In this document: positions 17,478 to 26,690 of the stretch, in pieces
How positions within the stretch are numbered: the first letter of the stretch is position 1
How the letters are laid out: the number at the start of each line of letters is the position of its first letter
Assembly: GCF_016735115.1 (NCBI RefSeq)
Contig: NZ_JAERQJ010000004.1
Span: forward strand, 310,001-374,000
Source: Aquimarina mytili
GTDB taxonomy: Bacteria > Bacteroidota > Bacteroidia > Flavobacteriales > Flavobacteriaceae
Direction: 5' to 3'
DNA: 64,000 bases
Program-made: the position numbers and the translations under genes
The notes under the pieces: generated by a model
Database searches by the model: none
Told to the model about the DNA's origin: nothing
What the model saw: the letters and a program-made list of their open reading frames with translations, nothing else

Positions 17478-17960
17478 TTATATTTTTTTGATTAGTTCTC
17501 TATTGTCTCTAATCCCTATTTTTAGATTTTCCGTTATAATTAACGCTTTGTCAATTCTTGTCTGTGATCGTTTAATCTTTAAAATGTAGTAGATTAAGCT
17601 TCTTTTTTTACCGTCTGTAAGTGACTCGAATATTTCAAAAGCTTCTGGATCACTTTGTAATACAGCATCAAATTCTTCTGGCATTTCGACACCATACTTT
17701 GAAGTGTCTTCAAATAACTGTACTGTAAAATAGTCTGAAGGAAAAACGCCTAACTTTTTTTGGTTTGCAGCATTAAAAGTAATGCGATATTCTTCATTTA
17801 ACTTTTGCAAAGCAGCATGAAAACTTATGGTTTGATTGTTAAAAGTGATTTCAATTAACACTCTTTTGTGTTTCTGATCCAGACAGTATTGGGCTATTTC
17901 TAGCGGAACAATTATACTGTGACTGGAGACTAATGAAGTTTCAAAAATCAATCGTTTCAT
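17478..17960 (-). CDS. DUF1905/YdeI-OmpD-associated family protein
   Basis: 160 residues. The N-terminal half is a small beta barrel of the DUF1905 type (KRVLIEITFNNQTISFHAALQKLNEEYRITFN). The C-terminal half has the YdeI/OmpD-associated helices: MPEEFDAVLQSDPEAFEIFESLTDGKKRSLIYYI followed by KIKRSQTRIDKALIITENLKIG. The family's role is uncertain; a bacteriocin-protection role has been suggested for YdeI. No partner is nearby. A second YdeI-like gene of a different subtype is at 58417-58995. Confidence 0.78.
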   Translation of the reverse strand: MKRLIFETSLVSSHSIIVPLEIAQYCLDQKHKRVLIEITFNNQTISFHAALQKLNEEYRITFNAANQKKLGVFPSDYFTVQLFEDTSKYGVEMPEEFDAVLQSDPEAFEIFESLTDGKKRSLIYYILKIKRSQTRIDKALIITENLKIGIRDNRELIKKI

Positions 17961-18394
17961 ACGTGTATTTTTATAGGATTATCTTTTGACGTATTACAAA
18001 AATGTTCATCTAATTTTACTTTCTAAATTTAAGAATAACTTGTTTAATGTTCTAACACTTTTGTTAATCAAAATTGAATATTTATGATCTGTACAACCAA
18101 TTTTTTACAGTTTTTGATTACAAAATTCGACGTTTTTACCGTAATCATAAAAGGGATTTTTATTATTCTGATTTTTAGGGGTTTATTCAAAATAAAACCT
18201 TGTTTTTTTGCTAATACTAGTATCAATAATGCTTAACGCTATTTTAACTAAGAGAAATTCCTTTTTAACATTTACGTTAAATAAAATTTAATATAAATGT
18301 TAATTTATGATAAATTAATACAGTTTAACGACTTATAGTAACATTTTATCTAAAATTCGTAATTTTGCAGGACACAAACTCAAAACTTAATTTT
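17961..18394. promoter_or_regulatory. 434-bp intergenic region upstream of M36 protease
   Basis: AT-rich and noncoding. It contains a perfect 10-bp inverted repeat TTAACATTTA (18265-18274) and TAAATGTTAA (18294-18303), and a -7-like TAATTTTG at 18360-18367 that fits a start site about 20 nt before the ATG at 18395. No clear -33 element. Nothing else was recognised. Confidence 0.4.
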
Positions 18395-21300
18395 ATGAAA
18401 AGAGTCTACTCGTTTGTCATTCTATTATTTCTGATAGGGCAAACAACTTTTGCACAAAATGCAAATCAATTAATTCAACAACATTTTGACGACGCACTTA
18501 CTGTGGTAAGTAACGCAAAATCATCCTCAGAAAACATTGATTTTAAACAATGGATAATTACCGATAAGGTTCCTTCTTTAAAAGAAGGTATCTGGCATTA
18601 TTATGTTCAACAACTTCACAATAATATTCCTATTTTGCATGGAACATATAAGTTTACCATACAAAATAACAAGATTACGTATGCACTTCCACAATTTGTA
18701 GAAGGTGTTAAGGACAAAGTGGTGTCTGCTAAATCTTCGCTTAATGAAGAAAGCGCGATCGGGATCGTAGCTAGAAGACACAATTTAGGTGCGCCAGCAA
18801 GATTATCTAAAACAATGAGTAAGAAATCTAGTGGATTAGAAGTTTCAGAATTCTTGGGATCTAATCTTACAATAGATGATGAAGCTATTAAGGTTCAGAA
18901 AGTATATGTATTAGATAATGACCAGTTAAAACTAACATATAATGTTAGTCTTTATGAAAAAAGCGGTCAGCATTGGTGGAGTACTTATGTAGATGCTTCT
19001 AATGGTAAAGTTCTTTTGGAGAGAGATTTTGTAATCAAATGTAATTTTGATGCGCCAGATCATTCTTCTCATAAGCACGACTCTGAATCAGTACTTTTTG
19101 ATGCTCCTAAAATGGGACCTGTAACAGAAGCTACGGCAGCAGCATTGGCTCCTGATTCTTATAATGTATATGCAATGCCATTAGAAAGTCCTAGTCATGG
19201 TGGTCGTTCTATAGTTACTGACCCTGCTGAAAGTACAGCATCTCCTTTTGGATGGCATGATACTAATGGAAGTGCTGGAGCAGAATTTACAATTACCAGA
19301 GGTAATAATGTATGGGCTCAGGAAGATAGAAATGGAAATAATGGAACTGGTTTTTCTCCTGATGGAGGAGCAAGCCTTGATTTTGATTTTCCAATAAACC
19401 TTAATCAGGCGCCTAGTAATTATCAAAGCGCTGCCATTACAAACCTTTTCTACTGGAATAATATTATACATGATGTATTTTATCAGTATGGATTTAATGA
19501 AGCTAGTGGTAACTTCCAGGAAAATAACTATGGAAGAGGAGGAGCAGGAAGCGATTCTGTAAATGCAGATGCTCAAGATGGAAGTGGTAGTAACAATGCT
19601 AATTTTGCAACTCCAGGCGATGGTGGAAACCCAAGAATGCAAATGTTTACTTGGAGTGCACCTAATCCAGATAGAGATGGAGATTTAGACAACGGTATCA
19701 TTATTCATGAGTATGGACATGGTATTTCTATTCGTTTAGTTGGTGGTCCTTCTTCTAATCAATTAGGAGGTTCTGAGCAAATGGGTGAAGGATGGTCAGA
19801 CTGGTTCGGTCTTATGCTTACTATGAGAGCTGGAGATAGAGGTACTGATGGTAGAGGAATTGGTACTTATGCCTTAGCTCAATCAACTACGGGACCAGGA
19901 ATTCGACCAACAAGATATTCTACAGACAGATCTATAAATAATACAGATTATGCTGATATAGGTGGATTAGCAAGACCACATGGTGTTGGATACGCTTTTG
20001 CAACGATACTATGGGATATGACTTGGTTACTAATAGATCAAGAAGGTTTTGATCCAGATTTCTACAATGGTACTGGAGGTAATAATATCGCTCTTGCCCT
20101 TGTAACTGAAGGATTAAAAAATACAGCTAATAACCCAGGGTTCGTTTCTGGTCGTGATGGTATTTTACAAGCGGATCAGGATTTATATAATGGAGCATAC
20201 AGATGTTTAATCTGGAAAGCATTTGCCGAGCGTGGAGTTGGACAAGATGCTAACGAAAATAATAATGGAGGATCTAATGGTCAGACAGATCAAACAGTTT
20301 CTTTTGTAAACCCATGTGATGGTGGAGGACCTGGACCTGGAACAGGAGAATGTTCTGGAGATGTAGCTTCTTTCCCATTTAGTGAAAGTTTTGAATCTAA
20401 TCTTGGTGAGTGGTCAAACGCAACATCAGGAGATGATATAGACTGGACTAGAGATTCTAATGGTACTCCTTCTAACCAAACTGGACCAAGTAATGCAGCA
20501 GATGGTAATTTCTATCTTTATGTAGAGGCTTCAGGAAATGGTACTGGATTCCCTAACAAAAGAGCAATCTTAAATTCACCTTGTCTTAATTTCACAAGCT
20601 TAACTTCGCCTAGACTAACGTTCCAATATCATATGTTTGGTAGTGCTATTAACAGTCTGACTGTTGAAGCAAGAACAGATAATACTGGAGATTGGACAAA
20701 TATATTTAGTAGAAATGGTGCACAAGGAAACAACTGGAATGCCGCAGACGTAGATCTTGCAGCTTATGCAGGAAACGCAAGTGTTCAATTACGATTTAAT
20801 GTACTTACAGGTACAGGTGGTAGTGGATGGCAAAGTGATATAGCTATCGATGCTGTAAGTATCCAAAATGGTTCTGGAGGTCCTGGACCTGATCCAACTT
20901 GTGAAGCTTTAAACTTCAATGATTTCCAGATTAATCCTTTCTCTAATCAAGATAGAGGTGGTACTGCAACTATTGTAAGTGCAGGTGCTGGATTATCAAT
21001 GCAAAGCAATACATGGAAAGAAATCGCTCTTAACTATACTGTAACATCTAGTACCGTAATTGAGTTTGACTTTAGTAGTACAGCTCAAGGAGAAATCCAT
21101 GCGGTTGGTTTCGAAAATGATGCTTCATTAACACCAGCTAGATACTTCAAAGTTCATGGTACTCAAAATTATGGAGTATTAGATTTTGATAACTATGCAG
21201 GAGGTACAACCACATATGTGATTCCGGTAGGTACTTTCTATACAGGAAGTATGGATAGATTAGTATTTATTAATGATAATGATGCTGGATCAGGTAATAC

Positions 21301-21655
21301 TTCTGTATTCTCTAATGTTAAGATATATGAAGGTACTTGTGGCAGTTCTGTTGTAGAGTCAAGTTTTGGAGGTGTTTCTGGATTAGTAGGAACAGATGGA
21401 GAAGATGATAACTTCTCTGCTATTAGAATTGCTCCTAACCCTGTGAAGAAAGGTAGTTCGCTTAAGGTATACATGCCTAAGAAGAGCATGCAGGATGCTA
21501 CATATAGCATATTCAATATTATGGGACAGAGAGTTGGAAATGGAAAAGTAAGTAGTAACGGTACTGTAGATGTAAATAATTTACGTTCAGGATTGTATAT
21601 ACTTGAACTTCAGAGTTCGCAAACCAAAATTGAAAAACGATTTATTATTGAATAG
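18395..21655 (+). CDS. M36 family (fungalysin-type) metalloprotease with T9SS type-A sorting domain
   Basis: 1086 residues from the ATG at 18395; an upstream in-frame TTG at 18365 lies in the probable promoter and was not used. Order: signal peptide (MKRVYSFVILLFLIGQTTFAQ); FTP/PepSY-like propeptide to about residue 210; M36 catalytic domain with zinc motif HEYGH (first His438) and downstream Glu in MGEGWSDWFGL; from about 645 a jelly-roll domain (AIDAVSIQNGSGG end); from about 835 a second beta domain; and a C-terminal sorting domain (IAPNPVKKGSSLKVYMP to LQSSQTKIEKRFIIE). The protease is exported by the type IX system to the surface or medium and digests proteins. It is monocistronic with its own terminator. 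Confidence 0.93.
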   Translation: MKRVYSFVILLFLIGQTTFAQNANQLIQQHFDDALTVVSNAKSSSENIDFKQWIITDKVPSLKEGIWHYYVQQLHNNIPILHGTYKFTIQNNKITYALPQFVEGVKDKVVSAKSSLNEESAIGIVARRHNLGAPARLSKTMSKKSSGLEVSEFLGSNLTIDDEAIKVQKVYVLDNDQLKLTYNVSLYEKSGQHWWSTYVDASNGKVLLERDFVIKCNFDAPDHSSHKHDSESVLFDAPKMGPVTEATAAALAPDSYNVYAMPLESPSHGGRSIVTDPAESTASPFGWHDTNGSAGAEFTITRGNNVWAQEDRNGNNGTGFSPDGGASLDFDFPINLNQAPSNYQSAAITNLFYWNNIIHDVFYQYGFNEASGNFQENNYGRGGAGSDSVNADAQDGSGSNNANFATPGDGGNPRMQMFTWSAPNPDRDGDLDNGIIIHEYGHGISIRLVGGPSSNQLGGSEQMGEGWSDWFGLMLTMRAGDRGTDGRGIGTYALAQSTTGPGIRPTRYSTDRSINNTDYADIGGLARPHGVGYAFATILWDMTWLLIDQEGFDPDFYNGTGGNNIALALVTEGLKNTANNPGFVSGRDGILQADQDLYNGAYRCLIWKAFAERGVGQDANENNNGGSNGQTDQTVSFVNPCDGGGPGPGTGECSGDVASFPFSESFESNLGEWSNATSGDDIDWTRDSNGTPSNQTGPSNAADGNFYLYVEASGNGTGFPNKRAILNSPCLNFTSLTSPRLTFQYHMFGSAINSLTVEARTDNTGDWTNIFSRNGAQGNNWNAADVDLAAYAGNASVQLRFNVLTGTGGSGWQSDIAIDAVSIQNGSGGPGPDPTCEALNFNDFQINPFSNQDRGGTATIVSAGAGLSMQSNTWKEIALNYTVTSSTVIEFDFSSTAQGEIHAVGFENDASLTPARYFKVHGTQNYGVLDFDNYAGGTTTYVIPVGTFYTGSMDRLVFINDNDAGSGNTSVFSNVKIYEGTCGSSVVESSFGGVSGLVGTDGEDDNFSAIRIAPNPVKKGSSLKVYMPKKSMQDATYSIFNIMGQRVGNGKVSSNGTVDVNNLRSGLYILELQSSQTKIEKRFIIE

Positions 21656-21685
21656 TTGATTTGTTGAGAATTTTAAATGAATAGG

Positions 21686-21714
21686 GAAAGGCTGTCTTAG
21701 GACAGCCTTTTTTA
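21686..21714 (+). terminator. Rho-independent terminator after M36 protease gene
   Basis: Stem AAAGGCTGTC, loop TTAG, stem GACAGCCTTT, then a T run; 30 nt past the stop codon. Confidence 0.85.
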
Positions 21715-22104
21715 TAATCTAGAATAAAACATGATACGTTGCTTTCGATAAAGTCTTGAACAAGATTAGGAATATAGAGATCTTGAAACGTAGTAATACC
21801 TTAGAGTTTTTCATTATCACAAAGTAAAGTGCATCAATGTTAATTTTAGTTCAATTCTGTGTTATTTTTTATAAAAGCTTGTGTTACCTGATTTAATTTT
21901 GGATTACTATTTTTTTTACTTCAGGTTCTTAAGATCCAATGATTTAGTTTTATAGCTGTAATGATCAATGTTAAATTGTTGTGTTAATGAAGCCTTAATT
22001 CTGTTAAGGTTTACTGCCTTTTATAGAATAAATGTTAAAAATTAAATACGCTTAAGATTATATATATACGTTTAATATAACATTAACCACTTAATATAAA
22101 TCAC
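21715..22104. promoter_or_regulatory. 390-bp AT-rich intergenic region upstream of the phosphatase gene
   Basis: No coding potential was recognised. It holds a small inverted repeat, CCTTAA-TTCTG-TTAAGG, near 21990-22007, and a very AT-rich leader. No promoter fitting the TTTG/TAnnTTTG model could be pinned down. Confidence 0.3.
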
Positions 22105-24378
22105 ATGAAAAGAGTACTTTTATTGTTAATTTCTGTATTAGCAGTTAACTCATATTCGTCTAATGGCAAATACCGCTTAACCATACGAGACAACCCGGCA
22201 ACTTCTATAGTAATAGGATGGGACCAGACTTCAGGCAGTAACCCAGTTGTTTATTACGGAACCACTGACTTTGGAACAAATTATAATAACTATCCCAATT
22301 CTAAAGCCCCAGATAGAACCGTTTCATATAAGGGGATGAATAATAATTTTGCACGCCTTACAGGTTTAACACCAAATACCGCTTATTTTTTCGTAATTAG
22401 AGACAGCCAGGGAACAAGTGAGCGTTTTTGGTTTAAAACTGCTCCAGCAGATAACAGTAGATTATCGTTTATTGCTGGAGGAGATTCTCGTAATAATCGA
22501 AGACCAAGACAAAATGCCAATCGTTTGGTGGCTAAGCTAAAACCTCATGCAGTTTTGTTTGGAGGAGATATGACTAATAGTGATAGTAATGGCGAATGGA
22601 GAGATTGGTTTAATGATTGGCAGTTAACGATAGCGAGTGATAATAGAATGTTTCCTGTTATTACGGCTCGAGGAAATCATGAAGACAGTAATAATAGTAT
22701 TTACCATCTTTTTGATGTACCATCTTCAAGTGTTTATTATGCAATTACTTTCGGAAACAATTTAGTAAGAACATATACACTAAATACCGAAATTTCTATT
22801 TCCGGAAATCAAACAACATGGCTGCGTAATGATTTAAATGCAAGTACTGATGTTATCTGGAAAATGGCTCAATATCATAAACCCATGCGTCCTCATGTTT
22901 CGTCAAAAAGAGAAGGGGATAGTCAATATAGTAATTGGGCGCAATTATTTTATGATAAGGGAGTAAAACTAGTTGTAGAGTGTGATGCCCATACGGTAAA
23001 AACAACCTGGCCAGTGCGCCCTTCAACAGGATCAGGAAATGATCAAGGTTTTATACGAGATAACCAAAACGGAACCGTTTATGTCGGAGAAGGATGTTGG
23101 GGAGCTCCACTTCGTTCTAATAATGACAATAAAAACTGGACACGTAACTCGGCAAGGTTTAACCAGTTTAAATGGATTTTTGTTGATGAAAATAAAATAG
23201 AGACACGTACAATAAAAGTGGATAATGCTTCGCAAGTAGGATCAGTATCTAATACTAATGTTTTTTCGATCCCTAACAACTTAGATATCTGGAATCCATC
23301 AAATGGGAGTGTAGTTACTATTAATAAGGGAACAGTAGTAGACCCCGATCCCGATAGCGGAACCATAAACGTAGCTATTAGTGACGGAAATGATGATGTT
23401 GAAGAAAGTCAAAATGGTGTATTATATACTAATAGTAGTGATTTAGAAATGGTATATGATAGTCATAACAATAATAGATACCAGAAAATAGGGCTAAGAT
23501 TTAGATCTGTTCGACTTCCTAAGAATGCAACGATAACAAATGCTTATCTACAATTTACCGCAGATGAAAGTAATAGTGCAGCAGCAGAATTAGAAATCTC
23601 ATTACACAATAATAGTAATTCGCCTGCATTTTCTTCTTCCAATAAAGTATCAGACAGAGTTACTTTTTCGAATAAAGTAATTTGGAAACCACAATCCTGG
23701 TCTAGAAATCAAAGTGGAAATGCACAACGATCTCCAGATCTTAAAGAAATGATACAAGACCTTGTTAATAAAAGTGGTTGGGTATCAGGTAATAATGCTA
23801 GTTTTATTATACTCGGAAAAGGGAATAGCTTAAATAACACCTCTGCAAAAAGGGTCGCTGATTCTTATGAAGGTGGAGCTAGCAAAGCTGCCAGACTCGT
23901 AGTTAGTTATACCGTTAATGGATCTACACCAATAGATATATGTCAAGGAGTTGCACCATGGCAAAGTGGAGTATCTTATGCCGTAGGAGACAGAGTTACT
24001 TATCAAGGTAATTTATTTGAGCGAATACCATCAGACTGGGAGTTTATAGGGGCTTGTGGTACTAATAGGGCCTTAGATAAAGATACTAAAATCGTTAAAC
24101 CGGATATTGCTAATAACATAAAAAATCAGATTTTTAAAGTACACCCTAATCCATTTAATAATGCTATTACCATTAGTGCTGTAATGCCATTATTAAAAAC
24201 TAAACCGTCATATACAGTATCTATTTATACACTTTCTGGAAAAGAGATATATTACAAAAATATATCCTCCTCATCCGAAGTAATACATCCGGCTGTTCAT
24301 GGACCAGGGATTTATTTGCTTACTATTAGTGATAAGAATGGTAAAATTATTAGAACTAAAAGATTAGTAAAGAAATAA
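22105..24378 (+). CDS. Secreted purple acid phosphatase-like metallophosphoesterase with DNRLRE-like, CBM5/12-like and T9SS domains
   Basis: 757 residues. Signal peptide 1-18; a fibronectin-like PAP N-terminal domain to about 113 (LTGLTPNTAYFFVIRD); a calcineurin-type phosphoesterase domain (118 to about 375) with metal-ligand blocks GGDSRNN (Asp127), FGGDMTNSD, ARGNHED and CDAHTVKTTWP. Residues about 425-630 form a DNRLRE-like beta domain (KIGLRFRSVRLPKNATITNA), about 640-685 a short chitin-binding-type-3-like module (WQSGVSYAVGDRVTYQGNLFER), and the last 50 a T9SS type-A sorting domain. It would release phosphate from extracellular esters, possibly tethered to a polysaccharide such as chitin (inference). 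Confidence 0.88.
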   Translation: MKRVLLLLISVLAVNSYSSNGKYRLTIRDNPATSIVIGWDQTSGSNPVVYYGTTDFGTNYNNYPNSKAPDRTVSYKGMNNNFARLTGLTPNTAYFFVIRDSQGTSERFWFKTAPADNSRLSFIAGGDSRNNRRPRQNANRLVAKLKPHAVLFGGDMTNSDSNGEWRDWFNDWQLTIASDNRMFPVITARGNHEDSNNSIYHLFDVPSSSVYYAITFGNNLVRTYTLNTEISISGNQTTWLRNDLNASTDVIWKMAQYHKPMRPHVSSKREGDSQYSNWAQLFYDKGVKLVVECDAHTVKTTWPVRPSTGSGNDQGFIRDNQNGTVYVGEGCWGAPLRSNNDNKNWTRNSARFNQFKWIFVDENKIETRTIKVDNASQVGSVSNTNVFSIPNNLDIWNPSNGSVVTINKGTVVDPDPDSGTINVAISDGNDDVEESQNGVLYTNSSDLEMVYDSHNNNRYQKIGLRFRSVRLPKNATITNAYLQFTADESNSAAAELEISLHNNSNSPAFSSSNKVSDRVTFSNKVIWKPQSWSRNQSGNAQRSPDLKEMIQDLVNKSGWVSGNNASFIILGKGNSLNNTSAKRVADSYEGGASKAARLVVSYTVNGSTPIDICQGVAPWQSGVSYAVGDRVTYQGNLFERIPSDWEFIGACGTNRALDKDTKIVKPDIANNIKNQIFKVHPNPFNNAITISAVMPLLKTKPSYTVSIYTLSGKEIYYKNISSSSEVIHPAVHGPGIYLLTISDKNGKIIRTKRLVKK

Positions 24379-24417
24379 GCAGTAGAGAGATACGAAACCA
24401 AATGGAATATCTTTTTC

Positions 24418-24460
24418 AAGTACCGTTAATTCTATTATTGAATTAACGGTACTTGTTTTT
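24418..24460 (+). terminator. Rho-independent terminator after phosphatase gene
   Basis: A 15-bp perfect stem AAGTACCGTTAATTC / GAATTAACGGTACTT with a TATTATT loop is followed by GTTTTT. Its end overlaps the stop codon of the convergent PhzF-like gene. Confidence 0.8.
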
Positions 24461-25346
24461 ATACGGTTATTTCAATATCAATTTGTGTTTTTAAGACTCC
24501 TTTACCTCCTGCCATTACACCTTGTATTTCGTTATTTCTAGTTTGCAAATCAACGATTATTAAACTGGGCGATGGTTGGGGCATAAATTCACCTTGTTGT
24601 ATTAAAAACCTATCTTTTTTAATTTTTAGATTATCATAAAGATAGCAGGCAAGAGGTCCGGCAGCCATTCCTGTTCCCTCCTCTTCAAATATATCATATC
24701 GGGGACCAAACATTCTGGTACTGGCATCCCTTTTAGGATGTGTTGTATGTGTTGAAAAAACATAAAATCCAATCAAATCAAAGGTGTCACTTATTTCACT
24801 GATCATGTCAAAATCTGGATTTATATTTTGTAAAACTTTTGAATCTTTAACGGGAATCAACATAAATGAATTTCCGGTATTTACTACTTGAATAGGGGCA
24901 TTTGGCATTAGGTCGGTTTTGCGTATACCTAGAGATTTCAGAATTATAGGTTCCTTATCGCCAATGTTAGCATACTTTGGAGGTAGTTGCTCCATAAATG
25001 CTAAATCTCCAATTAGTTTAATCTCTCTTCTACCATCTATAGTTTCTTTAGAAGAATCATTTCCTTTGATGATGTCTAATTGTTTTAAATACGAGAAGGT
25101 GGCCACAGTGGCATGCCCACAATGTGCAATCTGTTTATTGGGTGTAAAGAAATCTAGTTTAAAATCTTCTGTTGCAGATTTAGAAACGAAAGCGGTCTCA
25201 GACAAACCAACCTTTTTAGCAATTTCTAATTTGTTTTTGTTCGATAATTGATCCGCATTTAAAACTACTCCTGCTGGATTACCACCTTTGTTATTATCAA
25301 CAAAAGCATTAAGAATTTGTACATTAATAATCTTTGTATTGTTCAT
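24459..25346 (-). CDS. PhzF family isomerase/epimerase-like protein
   Basis: 295 residues. It has the duplicated diaminopimelate-epimerase-like fold of PhzF proteins: start VQILNAFVDNNKGGNPAGVVL, the conserved acidic residue in VGLSETAFV, the FTPNKQIAHCGHATVATF block, and in the second half GTGMAAGPLACYL and FLIQQGEFM. The general reaction is isomerisation of a small metabolite; no phenazine genes are nearby, so the name should not be read as phenazine synthesis. It lies downstream of the SigZ-like gene with a 66-bp gap. Confidence 0.9.
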   Translation of the reverse strand: MNNTKIINVQILNAFVDNNKGGNPAGVVLNADQLSNKNKLEIAKKVGLSETAFVSKSATEDFKLDFFTPNKQIAHCGHATVATFSYLKQLDIIKGNDSSKETIDGRREIKLIGDLAFMEQLPPKYANIGDKEPIILKSLGIRKTDLMPNAPIQVVNTGNSFMLIPVKDSKVLQNINPDFDMISEISDTFDLIGFYVFSTHTTHPKRDASTRMFGPRYDIFEEEGTGMAAGPLACYLYDNLKIKKDRFLIQQGEFMPQPSPSLIIVDLQTRNNEIQGVMAGGKGVLKTQIDIEITV

Positions 25347-25412
25347 ATGTATCCTTTTTTATTATTGTAACCAATAGACGTGAACAATTAAAAAAAGACG
25401 TAGAAATGCGCA

Positions 25413-25943
25413 TTAATTATTATCGAAATCGACTAATTTACCGGTTTTGTCAAATGTTACATTAGGACAATCCTTAATTTTATCTTTTAAAATATCTCTT
25501 GCTTTTTGAATTCTTGATTTTGTTCCAGAATATGATATTTTAAGTAAGGAGGCCAGTTCTTTTTGAGTATAATTTTTAAACGAAGTTAAAATAATGGCTT
25601 CTTTATGCTTTGTAGTAAGTGTTTGGATTTTTTGATTGATACAATTACTAAGTTTCGCATATTCAAAATTTTCATTTTGATTTTCAGGAATATGTATGTC
25701 CTCTATAGGAATCTTCTTCAATTTTGATTTTCTATAATAATCAAATATTGTGTTTCTGGTAATTTGATAAACCCAAGATGTCAGTTTAGAAGTATCCTCT
25801 AATTGATTGATTTTAGATATCACTTTAATAAAAGAATCCTGAAGAACATCTTTTGCTACTTGTTCATCTTTAACTTTACTCAAAATGAAGGTAAACAATT
25901 CTTCGTTTAAATCAATCCATATGTCTTTAATTTCATTTTGCAT
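25413..25943 (-). CDS. sigZ: RNA polymerase sigma factor, SigZ-like
   Basis: 176 residues. Region 2: LFTFILSKVKDEQVAKDVLQDSFIKVISKI and SWVYQITRNTIFDYYRK. Region 4: LTTKHKEAIILTSFKNYTQKELASLLKISYSGTKSRIQKAR. The C-terminal tail DCPNVTFDKTGKLVDFDNN is characteristic of SigZ-type ECF factors. No anti-sigma gene is adjacent. PhzF and LysE genes flank it on the same strand, so co-regulation is possible but unproven. Confidence 0.85.
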   Translation of the reverse strand: MQNEIKDIWIDLNEELFTFILSKVKDEQVAKDVLQDSFIKVISKINQLEDTSKLTSWVYQITRNTIFDYYRKSKLKKIPIEDIHIPENQNENFEYAKLSNCINQKIQTLTTKHKEAIILTSFKNYTQKELASLLKISYSGTKSRIQKARDILKDKIKDCPNVTFDKTGKLVDFDNN

Positions 25944-26025
25944 GGTAATTGATTTTACATGTTTTAAATGATCTGTAGGGCAAAATATTTTAGATATACC
26001 ATAACTTTATAAAGTAAGGTGCATT

Positions 26026-26655
26026 TCAATTATTACTTCTATTTACCATAGATAACATGAAGCCGCTAAATATTAATAATGCTCCAATAATTCTATTTTG
26101 TAAATGAACTTTCTCACGATCTTCAAGATATTTTTTTAACCTTGAAGCAAAGTTGACATATAGTAATAAGCAAATTCCATCAATAACTAAATATGTAATT
26201 CCAAGAACAACAACCTGAGGTGCAAATGCTAAATTTTGATCTATAAATAAAGGAAAAAGAGCGGCAAAAAATACGATCGCTTTTGGATTTGATGCCGACA
26301 TAAGAAAACCTTCACTATAAAGCTTCAAAAAACCTTTCTTGGTATTGTTTTTTTTGAATTTTCCGATTTTGGGTGCAGTAATAATTTTAATGACTCCCAT
26401 ATATAGTAAATATCCAACACCTGCCCATTTTATCAGACCAAAAATTTCTCCTGAAGAAATCACTATAGATGCTAAACCTAATGAAGACAAAACGATTTGA
26501 ATAGAATTGGCCGATAAGTCGCCTAGGATGGTCCCTAGTGTTTTTTTAGCCCCATGGTTCATACTATTGGCAGATGCAAGAAGAACGCTGGGTCCCGGAG
26601 TAATTCCAATCACCAAAACTGTCCCGATAAAAGAAATCCAAAGTGTTGTATTCAT
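26026..26655 (-). CDS. LysE family exporter
   Basis: 209 residues and about six hydrophobic helices. The N-terminal signature ITPGPSVLLASANSMNHGAKKTLGTILGD is characteristic of LysE/RhtB amino-acid exporters, as is the SNPKAIVFFAALFPLFID block in the middle. It would export an amino acid or derivative across the inner membrane. It follows the hydrolase-OsmC fusion gene by 35 bp on the same strand. Confidence 0.9.
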   Translation of the reverse strand: MNTTLWISFIGTVLVIGITPGPSVLLASANSMNHGAKKTLGTILGDLSANSIQIVLSSLGLASIVISSGEIFGLIKWAGVGYLLYMGVIKIITAPKIGKFKKNNTKKGFLKLYSEGFLMSASNPKAIVFFAALFPLFIDQNLAFAPQVVVLGITYLVIDGICLLLYVNFASRLKKYLEDREKVHLQNRIIGALLIFSGFMLSMVNRSNN

Positions 26656-26690
26656 TTAGTCTATTTTTTGGAAATAACTGATTTATAAAG

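Noticed and set aside
18365..18394. Upstream TTG start for the M36 protease
   Set aside because: It would put a polar stretch ahead of a standard signal peptide and overlaps a -7-like TAATTTTG; the ATG at 18395 fits better.
24459..25346. Phenazine biosynthesis
   Set aside because: Only a PhzF-like isomerase is present, with none of the other phz genes.
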